From: Candidatus Poribacteria bacterium WGA-3G
GTDB taxonomy: Bacteria; Poribacteria; WGA-4E; WGA-3G
DNA length: 50,919 nt
Direction: 5' to 3'
Assembly (NCBI GenBank): GCA_000406005.1
Contig: ASZN01000041.1
Coordinates: 1 to 50,919 of the forward strand
Shown: positions 23,585 to 32,707 of the stretch, piece after piece
Numbering within the stretch: the first letter of the stretch is position 1
Layout of the letters: each line of letters begins with the position of its first letter
Translations under genes and position numbers: made by a program
The notes under the pieces: generated by a model
Told to the model about the DNA's origin: nothing
What the model saw: the letters and a program-made list of their open reading frames with translations, nothing else
Databases searched by the model: none

Positions 23585-26500
23585 CGCATGGCATCAACAT
23601 TGCATTTTAAGAGATGATGTCCGACAAGGCACACTCGAACTTGCAGAATTCGCAGCGGATCTCTATGCAGTCCGAATGAAAGATGCACCAAACGTCTATC
23701 AAATTCCAACGCTCTTTTTCGATCGCACCTACCCGACCCATAAACTCAAAACCTTGGTGCAAAACGTACTGCGGCGGCTATCCGGAAAAGGTGGAAACCC
23801 TATCCTCACGCTTCAAGTCGCTTACGGCGGTGGGAAAACCCATGCACTGATTACCCTTTTACACTTGGCTGAACACGGTACTGACTTCCAAACACACCCC
23901 ACTGTCCAAGAATTTATCGGATTCAGCGGTTTAACGACAATACCTCGAACGCGCGTTGCCATTCTCCCGTTTGACCAATTCGACGTGAAAAACGGGCTTT
24001 CGGTTGTAAGTCCGGACGGTAAACAAAAACGGGTCAAAACGCCGTGGGGCGCGTTGGCGTATCAACTCGCCGGCGATAAAGGGCTTGAAATCATCGCCGA
24101 GCACGAAGCCGATTATATCAACCCTGCTGAACAGCCCCTCGTCGAGCTGCTCAAATTGCCACAAAACGAAGGACTCTCTACCCTCATTTTGCTGGACGAA
24201 GCACTCATGTATACATCTACTGCTGTCGGTGTGGATCCAAATCGAAACGGAATCCTTCGGAATTTTTTTCAGGCACTTACACAAGCAGTGAAAAAGGTTA
24301 ACAACACCGCAATCGTAGCAAGCCTTATCACCGCCGATATTATTGCCGATGATCCGACCAGCATTCGCGTCTTAAATATGTTAGAAACAATATTCCACAG
24401 GTTGGATGAGATCGCTGAACCTATTTCACAGGGAGATGTATCAGAACTGCTCCGACGGCGGCTGTTTGAATACGTACCACCTGAGAAAACACGTAGAACC
24501 GTTGTAAACAGCCTCATCGCAGCCCGACAAAGACTCCACCTCCGAGGACACCACACGGATCAGGAAGCTTATGACAAACTCTTAAAGTCTTATCCGTTCC
24601 ACCCAAATCTCATCGATGTATTTGAGCAAAAATGGACGCAACTGGATAAATTTCAAGGGACGCGTGGGATGTTTCGGACTTTCGCACTCCTCCTCAGAGA
24701 CGCTTTCGGAAAAGACCCCGCAGCATTTGTCGGTCCGAACGCGCTCCTTTCTACTGATACCGAACTCTCGGATACCTTACAGGAACTCACTAAAGCGTGT
24801 GATGAAGGGGCTAATTGGACACCGATTCTCAGAGGTGAACTCGATAGAGCCCGTATCGTGCAGAAGCAACTCCCACTCCTGAAATCTCGCGAAATTGAAG
24901 CCGCAGTCCTTGCCACCTTTTTACATTCGCAGCCTATTGGACAAAAGGCAGAATTGGCAGACCTACACCTCCTACTGGCACACGCTGACATTGACGCAGT
25001 ATCCGTTGAAAAAGGGCTTGCTGAATGGCGAGATGCCTCATGGTTCCTTAAAGAAAACCAGAGTAGTTGGGCTTTGGGAACCACTCCCAATCTAACCAAT
25101 ATGCACGTTCGCGCAATGGCGAGAATTACCGAAGACCAAATCACCGAAAACTTAGTGAAACGGATAAGAAGTGCCGCACTCGGTCGGAACACAGATAAGG
25201 TTGACGTTCATACGTTACCCACTTCACCCGAAGACATTTCCGATACGCCAGAACTCCGCTTTGTGATTGCTGATCCTAAACACACGGCAGTACCCGGTGA
25301 AAATGTTTCTGCATCACTTGCAGCGTTTTTCAATAGAACCTATCGGAACAGTGTTATCGTGCTTGCCGCTGAAAACGCACTGTTAGCAGGGCTGCGACAA
25401 CGTATTCGTAAAATCCTCGGATGGGAATCAATCCAAAATGGAGACGACATAAACCTACTTAGCCCAGAACAAAAAACATTACTCCCGCAACGAAAACGAG
25501 ACGATGAAACCGGAATTTTGGATTCTGTCATATCCGCGTATAATGTGCTTATTGCTGTTGACGAGGACGGGGACATTAAAGCGAGTTTGTTGCCACCAGG
25601 GCGGAATTCACCGTTTGAACGCGTGAAGAAAGCCTTGATTGACGAGGATAGATTGTTAGCAACTTCACTCGACCCAGAACTACTTACGCCGGAGAGTTAC
25701 TTTGATATCTGGGGCGAAGATGAAACCGCCAAATCCGTTCAAGGATTGTACGGCATGTTTGCAAGTCTTTCGCGCCTACCGCGCTTGTTAAATCGACAGG
25801 TATTCGTTGACACACTTCGGCGTGGCGTTACAGAAGGTCGGATTGTGCTGCGTAACGTCCGTCCAGACGGATCTCAACAAACCTATTGGCGCAAAGCACC
25901 CGCTACGGATGAAGATTTTTGGGAAAAAACGTTAGAAATCGTTCCAATTGAGCACGCTGAACTCCACAATATCAACCCTGAGTTATTGCCCCCCGGACAA
26001 CTGCCAGAACTGTGGCAAGGCGATAATATCACCACAACGATAGGTAAAATGCGGGAATTTTTTGATGGAGACGAAGTACCAAAACTCGACTCTGACCATG
26101 TTCTTTTCGACGCAATCCAGGCTGCTGTTCAAAACAATTTACTGATGGCACGCCGTAAAGATAAGGCTTATCTTAAAGAACCCATCCCTGATGCTGAGAT
26201 AACCGACGATCTGGAATTACTCGCGCCATTAGAACCCATCAGCAGTTCAGAAATCAGCCACAAAACCCTGCCGGACGCATGGGAGAACGAAACATCATCT
26301 GTCGGAAAAATAATGCACGCGCTATCGGCACTCAAAGGCACTCCGATCCCGTGGCCATTGGTTGTTGATGCTATCAATGACGCTCGAGATAAAAGGCTCT
26401 TTGAATTCACTGACGGGAGTCCATCGTGGCCCTGTACTGCTGAAGAAGCCGATAAAGTCGGTTTAAAAATCTCGCAAGCGGTAGTAAAAATAGAACCGGC

Positions 26501-26918
26501 GGATATCATCGGAAAAGATGCAAAGAGTGCTTGGGAATCTGGAAACCCCACATTGGGATTGATTAAAGAAACGCTTGAATCCAATATAGGGATTATTATA
26601 GCCGATCATGTATTTCTTGAGGCTGCCAAAGGCGCGATTGCCAGTGGTTTAATCGTTTCGGATGGATCATTAACTGACGAGTTTTATCATATCCGGGTAC
26701 GACAGGCAGCATGGATCGGTCATGCTGAATCCCATCTCACCGAAATCGAAATCCAGGATTTGGCTGAAGTGGTCGCTGATTTGGCGAATATTGCCCCTGA
26801 GCTTGACTTCCAGTTTCGCGTTACAATTACCGCCAAGGGCGAACTTCCGTCCGATGAAGTGCTGGAAAAGATAAACGAAGCACTTCAAAAGGTCACAGAT
26901 AAACTGAAGTTTGATTGA
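23574..26918 (+). CDS. DUF499-family AAA+ ATPase (anti-phage type)
   Basis: 1114 residues, the usual size. Walker A is VAYGGGKTHALI (about 82-93; GKT 87-89), Walker B LILLDEALMY (about 205-213), with the sensor region NTAIVASLITADI further on. The N-terminus HCILRDDVRQGTLELAEFAADLYAV is typical of DUF499 proteins. Long helical and winged-helix-like regions follow. DUF499 ATPases are found with DUF1156 methylases, DUF3780 proteins and helicases in anti-phage loci, and likely act as the motor or sensor. Here DUF1156 is upstream and a DUF3883 helicase-like gene beyond it, but no DUF3780 gene is visible. ATG 23574 overlaps the ancestral HEPN stop. The gene is intact, in contrast to its damaged neighbours. 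Confidence 0.88.
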   Translation: MGNNAWHQHCILRDDVRQGTLELAEFAADLYAVRMKDAPNVYQIPTLFFDRTYPTHKLKTLVQNVLRRLSGKGGNPILTLQVAYGGGKTHALITLLHLAEHGTDFQTHPTVQEFIGFSGLTTIPRTRVAILPFDQFDVKNGLSVVSPDGKQKRVKTPWGALAYQLAGDKGLEIIAEHEADYINPAEQPLVELLKLPQNEGLSTLILLDEALMYTSTAVGVDPNRNGILRNFFQALTQAVKKVNNTAIVASLITADIIADDPTSIRVLNMLETIFHRLDEIAEPISQGDVSELLRRRLFEYVPPEKTRRTVVNSLIAARQRLHLRGHHTDQEAYDKLLKSYPFHPNLIDVFEQKWTQLDKFQGTRGMFRTFALLLRDAFGKDPAAFVGPNALLSTDTELSDTLQELTKACDEGANWTPILRGELDRARIVQKQLPLLKSREIEAAVLATFLHSQPIGQKAELADLHLLLAHADIDAVSVEKGLAEWRDASWFLKENQSSWALGTTPNLTNMHVRAMARITEDQITENLVKRIRSAALGRNTDKVDVHTLPTSPEDISDTPELRFVIADPKHTAVPGENVSASLAAFFNRTYRNSVIVLAAENALLAGLRQRIRKILGWESIQNGDDINLLSPEQKTLLPQRKRDDETGILDSVISAYNVLIAVDEDGDIKASLLPPGRNSPFERVKKALIDEDRLLATSLDPELLTPESYFDIWGEDETAKSVQGLYGMFASLSRLPRLLNRQVFVDTLRRGVTEGRIVLRNVRPDGSQQTYWRKAPATDEDFWEKTLEIVPIEHAELHNINPELLPPGQLPELWQGDNITTTIGKMREFFDGDEVPKLDSDHVLFDAIQAAVQNNLLMARRKDKAYLKEPIPDAEITDDLELLAPLEPISSSEISHKTLPDAWENETSSVGKIMHALSALKGTPIPWPLVVDAINDARDKRLFEFTDGSPSWPCTAEEADKVGLKISQAVVKIEPADIIGKDAKSAWESGNPTLGLIKETLESNIGIIIADHVFLEAAKGAIASGLIVSDGSLTDEFYHIRVRQAAWIGHAESHLTEIEIQDLAEVVADLANIAPELDFQFRVTITAKGELPSDEVLEKINEALQKVTDKLKFD

Positions 26919-26944
26919 TATACCACATGCTATAGTGTTAAAAT
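26915..26944 (+). promoter_or_regulatory. Possible promoter for the HEAT-like gene
   Basis: TTGATA (26915-26920) and TAAAAT (26939-26944) with an 18-bp spacer, at the very end of the DUF499 gene, 14 nt before ATG 26959. Confidence 0.45.
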
Positions 26945-26958
26945 ATCGGAGGAAGCAG

Positions 26959-27510
26959 ATGCCAAAGCAAAAAAAATTAAAAGGTATGAACAAGTATCAG
27001 AAGAAAGCGCATCGCCGGCGTGAAGACCGTTTGCGTGGGGATGAAGTTGAATACTATCTTGAACTTGCCTACTCTTCTGACCCTGATGATCGCGTCGAGG
27101 CGATGGATAACCTCTGTCCGTGCCACGTTCGGAAACGGATTGATGCCGTCTGGGTGGCACTCTACAAAGGCATGGTCGATCCCGATCCGCGTGTCCGTAG
27201 AGCCGCATGGCATACACTCGATGACGGCGGAAACCCGAACGATCCGAGACTGCAACCGCTCCTCGAAAAAATCGCTAAAGAGGAGACCGATCCGAGACTA
27301 CGCCAACGCGCACTCAACCTCATCGCGGAAACCCGGAAGGTAGAAGAACAGAAAGAGATGCTGTTGGCGCAGAAGGCACACACTTTCTCCGGACGATGCG
27401 ATTGGTGCGGCGACACAAACGTCCGAGTCAGCCACGATTACGAAACAGAGTTTGAAACGAACGGCACAAAACGTTTCGCTTCGGTCTGTGAGGCGTGTGA
27501 ATCCGTGTAG
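26959..27510 (+). CDS. HEAT-like repeat protein with C-terminal zinc site
   Basis: 183 residues from ATG 26959, with GGAGGA 5 nt upstream. After a very basic N-terminus (MPKQKKLKGMNKYQKKAHRR) come two to three HEAT/PBS-lyase-like repeats (DPDDRVEAMDNL, DPDPRVRRAAWHTL, DPRLRQRALNLI) and a C-terminal zinc pair GRCDWCGDTN ... CEAC. The basic head suggests nucleic-acid or ribosome contact. HEAT repeats are protein-interaction scaffolds. No enzymatic motif. It could be a late member of the DUF499 operon or independent; the gap and the putative promoter favour independence. Confidence 0.7.
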   Translation: MPKQKKLKGMNKYQKKAHRRREDRLRGDEVEYYLELAYSSDPDDRVEAMDNLCPCHVRKRIDAVWVALYKGMVDPDPRVRRAAWHTLDDGGNPNDPRLQPLLEKIAKEETDPRLRQRALNLIAETRKVEEQKEMLLAQKAHTFSGRCDWCGDTNVRVSHDYETEFETNGTKRFASVCEACESV

Positions 27511-27538
27511 ACATAGACCGTCTATATCAGAGACATGT

Positions 27539-28045
27539 ATGGCGACCCAAAACCAATTATTTGATGGACATACCGAGTTCATAGCGACACGCGGCGTTAA
27601 AGAATACCGCGCAACGATCCCCGTGTGGGTAAACGCCGAAGATGTTGTGTTAGAAATCGGCTGCGAATGGGGTACGACAACAACCCTGATCGCACCGTAT
27701 TGTAAGAAAGTTGTCGGCACGGACATCAGCCTTAAATGTATTGAGCGCGCAAGGGAACGACACCCCGATCTACATTTTGAGGTGCTCGACGGCTTCGATG
27801 TTCGCGCAGCGTTAGAACTCGGAAAACCGTTCAGCAAAATATACATTGATATGTCTGGAATGTCAGGCTACAATTCCCTGCTTGACACAATCGCGCTCCT
27901 GACATCCTATGCCACGGTGCTCCGTCCGAAGGCGATCATCGTTAAAAGCAGTTCGCTAAAACGTTTTGCCGGACGTTGCCATCCGTGGCGACCCCCGCGC
28001 AAGGAACCTGAAACGCTTCCAAATGCCGCTTTAACTGGTAACTGA
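27539..28045 (+). CDS. SAM-dependent methyltransferase, class I
   Basis: 168 residues from ATG 27539; the frame is open upstream into the previous gene but homology-like sequence starts at MATQNQLFDGHTEF. Motif I is VLEIGCEWGTTT, motif II VVGTDIS with the acidic residue for the SAM ribose, and the later SKIYIDMSGMSGY corresponds to motif IV. The protein is short for the class, with a Pro/Arg-rich end (CHPWRPPRKEPETLPN), so substrate-binding parts are minimal or the C-terminus is eroded. Substrate unknown. It follows the HEAT-like gene by 28 nt. Confidence 0.75.
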   Translation: MATQNQLFDGHTEFIATRGVKEYRATIPVWVNAEDVVLEIGCEWGTTTTLIAPYCKKVVGTDISLKCIERARERHPDLHFEVLDGFDVRAALELGKPFSKIYIDMSGMSGYNSLLDTIALLTSYATVLRPKAIIVKSSSLKRFAGRCHPWRPPRKEPETLPNAALTGN

Positions 28046-28090
28046 TAACTAAAAACCGATAACTCGTAAAAAAAATGAAGAAGTACCCAT

Positions 28091-28167
28091 TTGGATACAA
28101 CAAAATATTTACAACGCGTTTGTCCGTTTAAAAAAGTGAAGGAAAATCAGCTTGGATGCAACAGAAT
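28091..28167. repeat. Direct repeat pair ahead of the ECF sigma gene
   Basis: TTGGATACAACAAAAT (28091-28106) and TTGGATGCAACAGAAT (28152-28167) differ at two positions and are 61 bp apart. The second ends 29 nt before the sigma factor ATG, so a binding site for an activator or the sigma factor itself is possible. Confidence 0.5.
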
Positions 28168-28196
28168 GAACAACATCCTGCTAAAGAGAGTGTGAC

Positions 28197-28754
28197 ATGA
28201 TTCCTGACGATGTGTACGTACACCAGACAGTGGAGGGAGATGCCGAAGCATTCAACGAGCTCGTTAATCGGCATCATTCAAAAATTTATGGGCTTGCCTA
28301 TAGGATGCTTGGTAATCCTGATGATGCCGCCGATGCGACACAAGAGACATTTTTAGAGGCATACAAATCCGTTAAATCGTTCCAATTTCAGTCCCAGTTC
28401 GGAACCTGGTTGTATCGTATCGGCATTAATACGTGCCAGCAATATATCCGTAAATCGCAATCCAACGATCGGAAGTTGACGGCTTACACCAGAGAGGCGG
28501 AAATCCATGGTCCCGCTTCAGAGAACGACTCGCCTGAACGTATGCTAATTAAAACCGAACAGAGCGAGATCATCCAGGGTGCTATTGATCGGTTGCCATC
28601 GAAGCAACGCGAAGTCGTTACGCTCTATTATATGCAACATCTGAAATATCGAGAGATTGCGGAGATTTTGGAGTGTTCGGAAGGCACGGTCGCCTCACGG
28701 TTGAATCAGGCACTGAAGAATCTTAAGCGGAAGTTAAGCAAATATTATCTCTAA
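28197..28754 (+). CDS. ECF-type RNA polymerase sigma factor
   Basis: 185 residues. Region 2 (about 20-90) contains DDAADATQETFLEAYKSVKS and FGTWLYRIGINTC, which bind core enzyme and the -10 element. Region 4 (about 125-182) contains LPSKQREVVTLYYMQHLKYR and the helix-turn-helix IAEILECSEGTVASRLNQAL for the -35 element. There is no region 1 or 3, defining an ECF factor, close to the RpoE/SigW groups. A zinc-finger anti-sigma gene follows after 17 nt, so activity is probably held at the membrane until a signal arrives. It likely autoregulates from the region upstream with the direct repeats. Confidence 0.93.
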   Translation: MIPDDVYVHQTVEGDAEAFNELVNRHHSKIYGLAYRMLGNPDDAADATQETFLEAYKSVKSFQFQSQFGTWLYRIGINTCQQYIRKSQSNDRKLTAYTREAEIHGPASENDSPERMLIKTEQSEIIQGAIDRLPSKQREVVTLYYMQHLKYREIAEILECSEGTVASRLNQALKNLKRKLSKYYL

Positions 28755-28771
28755 GAAGGAGGCGTTCATTG

Positions 28772-29500
28772 ATGAATTGCGAACAGACTCTTAACAATTT
28801 GCCTCACTTGGTCATAAAGGAAGAAGCAAAAGCAACAGACGTTGTCTCTGGCGGTGTGTCGCGGCGTGCCGTTTTGGAACATCTTCGGAGCTGTGAAGGA
28901 TGCCAGAGGGAATACGAAGCGTTGTGGAATACGGCGAGTATGCTTGAGAGCGTAGATGAACCGGAAGTTCCACCGGAGTTGGTCGGCAACATTCAGCAAC
29001 ACATACGAGAACTCCATCAGCAGAAACAGTTGGCGTTCTTCGCAAATCCATTGGCGTGGTGCCTTGATCGGTTAAAGTTGGATCTCTCACCACGGCTTGT
29101 TAACGCTACCGCGCTGCTCTTTTTTCTTCTCGCTTCCGGTTTTATTATGAAACTCGCGTTTTTTACAAACCCACCGGAACCGGAATCCGGTCTAATAGCG
29201 ATGAAGAAGACGGCACTCCAGAACATCAAAATCTCCACATCTCCGTGGGCAGGACTCAAAGATGTTCAGACACCAGCCGAAGACGGACGCATGTCGCAGC
29301 AGTCGGTTATTGCTCCCGAAAACGCGTATAACCACTTCTTTAGTCCGACGAGCATTGGATCAAGCGCATCAAGAGCGTGGCACACCGATTACGCCGAGGC
29401 TAATAGACAGACAGGTCAAACAAGCGTCGCTGGCTACGCACGAGACGCGGCAAGCGAAAAGTTGACTGTGTTTTGGAATCAGATTAAAACAGAATTATAG
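28772..29500 (+). CDS. Membrane anti-sigma factor with zinc-binding (zf-HC2) head
   Basis: ATG 28772 lies 9 nt after AGAAGGAGG (28754-28762); a TTG three bases earlier would also fit. About 242 residues. The N-terminal anti-sigma domain has Cys in MNCEQTL and HLRSCEGCQREYEAL, the His-x3-Cys-x2-Cys site that clamps ECF sigma factors. A single membrane helix lies near residues 110-127 (ATALLFFLLASGFIMKLAFF). The periplasmic tail of about 110 residues is Ser/Ala-rich and shows no known fold; it would sense the signal or be cut to release sigma. The pair ends at a strong terminator. Confidence 0.88.
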   Translation: MNCEQTLNNLPHLVIKEEAKATDVVSGGVSRRAVLEHLRSCEGCQREYEALWNTASMLESVDEPEVPPELVGNIQQHIRELHQQKQLAFFANPLAWCLDRLKLDLSPRLVNATALLFFLLASGFIMKLAFFTNPPEPESGLIAMKKTALQNIKISTSPWAGLKDVQTPAEDGRMSQQSVIAPENAYNHFFSPTSIGSSASRAWHTDYAEANRQTGQTSVAGYARDAASEKLTVFWNQIKTEL

Positions 29501-29550
29501 TGTGTTCATATATTTTACGGCAATAGCGCATACTTTATAAATTAGACTTA

Positions 29551-29582
29551 GCAGGCGAGGTAACCTACCTCGCCTGTTTTTT
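29551..29582 (+). terminator. Rho-independent terminator after the anti-sigma gene
   Basis: CAGGCGAGGTA (29552-29562) pairs perfectly with TACCTCGCCTG (29566-29576) over a 3-nt loop, followed by six T. It closes the ECF operon. Confidence 0.93.
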
Positions 29583-29648
29583 GTCACGTCAAAAGGTATT
29601 CGCAGAAACCGTACCGACAACCAATAACCGTCCCAAAATCAAAAATGA

Positions 29649-29677
29649 TTGACACGCAACTGTCTTTTGTGTATAAT
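29649..29677 (+). promoter_or_regulatory. Consensus promoter of the peptide transporter operon
   Basis: TTGACA (29649-29654), 17-bp spacer, TATAAT (29672-29677): a perfect match at both hexamers. ATG of the first gene is at 29716. Confidence 0.88.
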
Positions 29678-29715
29678 TGCCTAAAATCGGTCTATTGGCA
29701 AAGTAACTTAAAAGA

Positions 29716-30741
29716 ATGGCATCAGAACAAAACACATCTCATCAAAAACCGCTTCTGGAGATTTCGGGTTTAAAGACGGTTTTTCCAACAGACGACGGCA
29801 TCGTGAACGCCGTCAACGATGTCAGTTTCTCTATTGCACGCGGACAGACTGTAGGCGTTGTCGGTGAGAGCGGCTGCGGAAAGAGTATTACCGGTCTCTC
29901 ACTCCTGCAGTTAGTCCCGTCGCCGGGTAGGATTGAAGCCGGTGAAATCCTGTTCTATCGCAATAGTGATACTGAGCCGTTGGACATCGCACAAGTACCA
30001 CCGAAAAGCGAATTGATCCGTCAGATTCGAGGCAACGAAATAGCCATCATTTTCCAAGAGCCGATGACCTCGCTTAATCCGGTTTATACCGTTGGAAACC
30101 AGATTGCCGAAGCGGTCGCTTTACACCAAGGGGTAGATAAAAAGACGGCACGCGAACGTGCAATTGAGATGCTCGAACGTGTCGGGATCCCCGCGCCAAA
30201 ACAACGTGTTGACGAATACCCGCACCAACTCTCCGGGGGTATGCGCCAACGTGTCATGATCGCAATGGCACTCTGTTGCTCACCCGCACTGCTCATCGCT
30301 GATGAACCGACAACAGCACTTGATGTAACGATCCAAGCACAAGTACTCGGTCTCATGCAGGAACTCCAAGCGGAATTCGGGATGGCGATTATGCTCATCA
30401 CACACGACCTCGGTGTCATCGCAGACCTCGCGGATGAAGTTGTCGTCATGTATTCAGGACGCGTCGTTGAACGCGGGAACGTTGACGACATCTTCTATAA
30501 CCCGCTCCATCCGTACACGCAAGGCTTGCTCAAATCCATACCGGTCCTCGGTAGGACAGTCGAAAAAACATTACCTTCTATACCGGGGACAGTACCGCAT
30601 CCGTTGGCACTACCGGCTGGTTGTTCGTTTCAACCGCGCTGTCCCGATCGGATACCAGAATGTGACCAAATGCCCGAACTCAAGATAATCGATAACGGCA
30701 CACACGCTGTGCGATGCTGGCTCCATACTGATAATTCCTAA
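29716..30741 (+). CDS. oppD: Oligopeptide/dipeptide ABC transporter ATPase, OppD-like
   Basis: 341 residues. Walker A GESGCGKS, Q-loop FQEPMTSLNP, signature LSGGMRQRVMIAMAL, Walker B LLIADEPTTALDV and H-loop LITHDLGVIADL are all intact. The C-terminal oligopeptide-binding extension with its Cys cluster (AGCSFQPRCPDRIPECDQ) marks the OppD/DppD group and may hold an iron-sulfur centre. It works as a heterodimer with the next gene to drive peptide uptake through the OppBC permease. The gene is the first of the operon and ends 4 nt before oppF. The exact substrate, peptide or other, cannot be read from the ATPase. Confidence 0.92.
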   Translation: MASEQNTSHQKPLLEISGLKTVFPTDDGIVNAVNDVSFSIARGQTVGVVGESGCGKSITGLSLLQLVPSPGRIEAGEILFYRNSDTEPLDIAQVPPKSELIRQIRGNEIAIIFQEPMTSLNPVYTVGNQIAEAVALHQGVDKKTARERAIEMLERVGIPAPKQRVDEYPHQLSGGMRQRVMIAMALCCSPALLIADEPTTALDVTIQAQVLGLMQELQAEFGMAIMLITHDLGVIADLADEVVVMYSGRVVERGNVDDIFYNPLHPYTQGLLKSIPVLGRTVEKTLPSIPGTVPHPLALPAGCSFQPRCPDRIPECDQMPELKIIDNGTHAVRCWLHTDNS

Positions 30742-30745
30742 AAAA

Positions 30746-31744
30746 ATGACAAAATTGCTTCAGGTGAACGACCTCCGAAAATACTTCCCGATACAGAAAG
30801 GGATTCTTCAACGCACCGTAGGCTACGTGAAAGCCGTGGACGGGATCAGTTTCGATGTCGAACGCGGCGAAACCCTCGGACTCGTCGGCGAAAGCGGTTG
30901 TGGAAAAACAACCGCCGGACGGTGCATCCTCCGCCTCATTCCACCGACAAGCGGGAGTTTCTCTTTCGGAGAAGAACAGGTAGACCTCGCAAAATTGACA
31001 CACAGTGAGATGCGTCCTTTTCGGAGACGGATCCAGATGATCTTCCAAGACCCACACGCTTCCCTCAATCCACGTATGACCGTAGCAGATATTGTCGGCG
31101 AACCGATGCATGTCAATCGTACCGAAAAAGGATCGGCACTCCAAGATCGGATCGTGGAACTGCTCGAATCTGTCGGCTTGAGATCGCAGGATATGCGTCG
31201 GTATCCGCACGCTTTCAGCGGCGGTCAGCGTCAACGCATCGGCATCGCACGCGCGTTAGCACTCCAACCCGAACTCATCGTCGCAGATGAACCCGTCTCC
31301 GCGTTGGATGTCTCCGTACAGGCACAAATCCTCAACCTATTAGCAGAACTTCGCGAAAAATTTCAACTCTCCTATATCTTTATCGCACACGACCTAAGCG
31401 TGGTGGAACACATCAGCGACCGCGTTGCTGTGATGTATCTCGGCAAAATTGTGGAGATCAGCGATGCCGAAACGCTTTATCAATCGCCGAAGCATCCGTA
31501 CACAGAAGCACTCATCTCCGCCGTGCCGCTCCCCGATCCGAGCGCGCAGCGCAAACGTGAACATATCCGACTTGAAGGCGACGTGCCTGATCCATCAAAC
31601 CCGCCTACGGGTTGCTATTTTCACCCACGATGCCGTTACGCAACCGATGTATGTAGACAGGAGACCCCGGAACTTCAAGAGGTCGCACCGGGTGTACAGG
31701 TGGCTTGCCACCTCAGTGATACGCTGGAGTTGCAAGGAGTATAG
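30746..31744 (+). CDS. oppF: Oligopeptide/dipeptide ABC transporter ATPase, OppF-like
   Basis: 332 residues. Walker A GESGCGKTTAGR, Q-loop FQDPHASLNPRM, signature FSGGQRQRIGIARAL, Walker B LIVADEPVSALDV, H-loop FIAHDLSVVEHI. The start KLLQVNDLRKYFPIQKGILQ and the C-terminal GCYFHPRCRYATDVC extension identify OppF/DppF. It pairs with OppD. The following MNT-HEPN gene starts 2 nt after its stop, so that foreign-looking gene is translated from the transporter message. Confidence 0.92.
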   Translation: MTKLLQVNDLRKYFPIQKGILQRTVGYVKAVDGISFDVERGETLGLVGESGCGKTTAGRCILRLIPPTSGSFSFGEEQVDLAKLTHSEMRPFRRRIQMIFQDPHASLNPRMTVADIVGEPMHVNRTEKGSALQDRIVELLESVGLRSQDMRRYPHAFSGGQRQRIGIARALALQPELIVADEPVSALDVSVQAQILNLLAELREKFQLSYIFIAHDLSVVEHISDRVAVMYLGKIVEISDAETLYQSPKHPYTEALISAVPLPDPSAQRKREHIRLEGDVPDPSNPPTGCYFHPRCRYATDVCRQETPELQEVAPGVQVACHLSDTLELQGV

Positions 31745-31746
31745 AG

Positions 31747-32706
31747 ATGTCAACGCAAAAAATATCGCCAGCTGAACTCGCAGCATGCAGAAAACGGCTG
31801 GAACACGTTTGGAAAAGCCGAATCGTGGATGAAGGACTGCTCCATCAGGCGTGGCACACCGCATATAGGGTGGCAGCACTCCTCTACGAACAGTTCGGTG
31901 CAACCCAAGTCTTCGTCTTCGGTTCACTCACGGAACCGATGGGGTTCACGAAGGGATCGGATATCGATATCGCTGTGTCAGGACTCTCCGACGATGCCTA
32001 CGATAAAGCGTACAGAAAGGTTATATATTTCGATGCTCCGTTCAAAATAGACTTCATCAATTTTGATAGATTGAAGGGACTTTTCCGAGAACGAGTCAAA
32101 TACCAAGCGATCCCCATTGAACGAGGCGTGCAACCGCCAAATGGTGTGACAGATGTGTGGCAGACGCTTTATAAACACTTACAGCAACAGGTTTTCCCCA
32201 CCGAAGAGGAAGAAATTTACGAAATGAACCGAAAAAGACTCACACAGCGCATCAACGATGAAATTCATAAAATAGATGGAATACTTGAAAGAATTCAAAG
32301 AGGATTGGATAATATTGATGTGCTACCCGTTGCGGCAAGGGAATTCATTGAAAATACAATTGCTACAGATCTCGCCGATGTCTATAGAGGCATAGAGAAT
32401 ATTTTTTTACGGATTGCCCGTGAAGTGGATACGCACGTACCAACCGGGAGTAGATGGCATAAGAATCTACTCGCACAAATGACAGAAAAACGACCGGAAC
32501 GTCCACCCGTGATTTCCGAAAGGACATCGCTCGAATTGGAAGATCTTTTGCGCTTTCGACACAAGGTGAACAACATCTACGGCAAGGAATTGAGATATGA
32601 AAAGACCATACCGCATGCAAAATCAATTGATGCGCTCTTTGCCAGCGTATCTAAAGACCTAAATACGTTCACTGACTCTCTCGAAAAACGCGAAGAGGAC
32701 GCTTAA
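31747..32706 (+). CDS. MNT-HEPN fusion: nucleotidyltransferase plus HepT-like domain in one chain
   Basis: 319 residues. Residues about 35-125 are a minimal nucleotidyltransferase: VFGSLTEPMGFTKGSDIDIA with Gly-Ser (59-60), Asp72 and Asp74, and Asp102 in KIDFIN. After a linker rich in Glu, residues about 160-319 are helical and match the HepT-like half: EIHKIDGILERIQ, REFIENTIATDLADVYRGIE and LEDLLRFRHKVNNIYGKEL. In separate systems these are two genes, antitoxin and toxin. Here they are one polypeptide with no internal start of note. The RFRH (269-272) segment corresponds to the HepT-like motif, but the usual R-x4-6-H spacing is not obvious, so ribonuclease activity is uncertain. It is inserted between oppF and oppA with 2-nt and 1-nt gaps, an unusual place for a toxin gene. 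Confidence 0.8.
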   Translation: MSTQKISPAELAACRKRLEHVWKSRIVDEGLLHQAWHTAYRVAALLYEQFGATQVFVFGSLTEPMGFTKGSDIDIAVSGLSDDAYDKAYRKVIYFDAPFKIDFINFDRLKGLFRERVKYQAIPIERGVQPPNGVTDVWQTLYKHLQQQVFPTEEEEIYEMNRKRLTQRINDEIHKIDGILERIQRGLDNIDVLPVAAREFIENTIATDLADVYRGIENIFLRIAREVDTHVPTGSRWHKNLLAQMTEKRPERPPVISERTSLELEDLLRFRHKVNNIYGKELRYEKTIPHAKSIDALFASVSKDLNTFTDSLEKREEDA

Positions 32707-32707
32707 A

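Noticed and set aside
15475..26918. Complete DISARM or BREX locus
   Set aside because: No DrmA, DrmB, DrmC, PglZ or BrxL-like gene is found; only the helicase-like and methylase parts recall DISARM.
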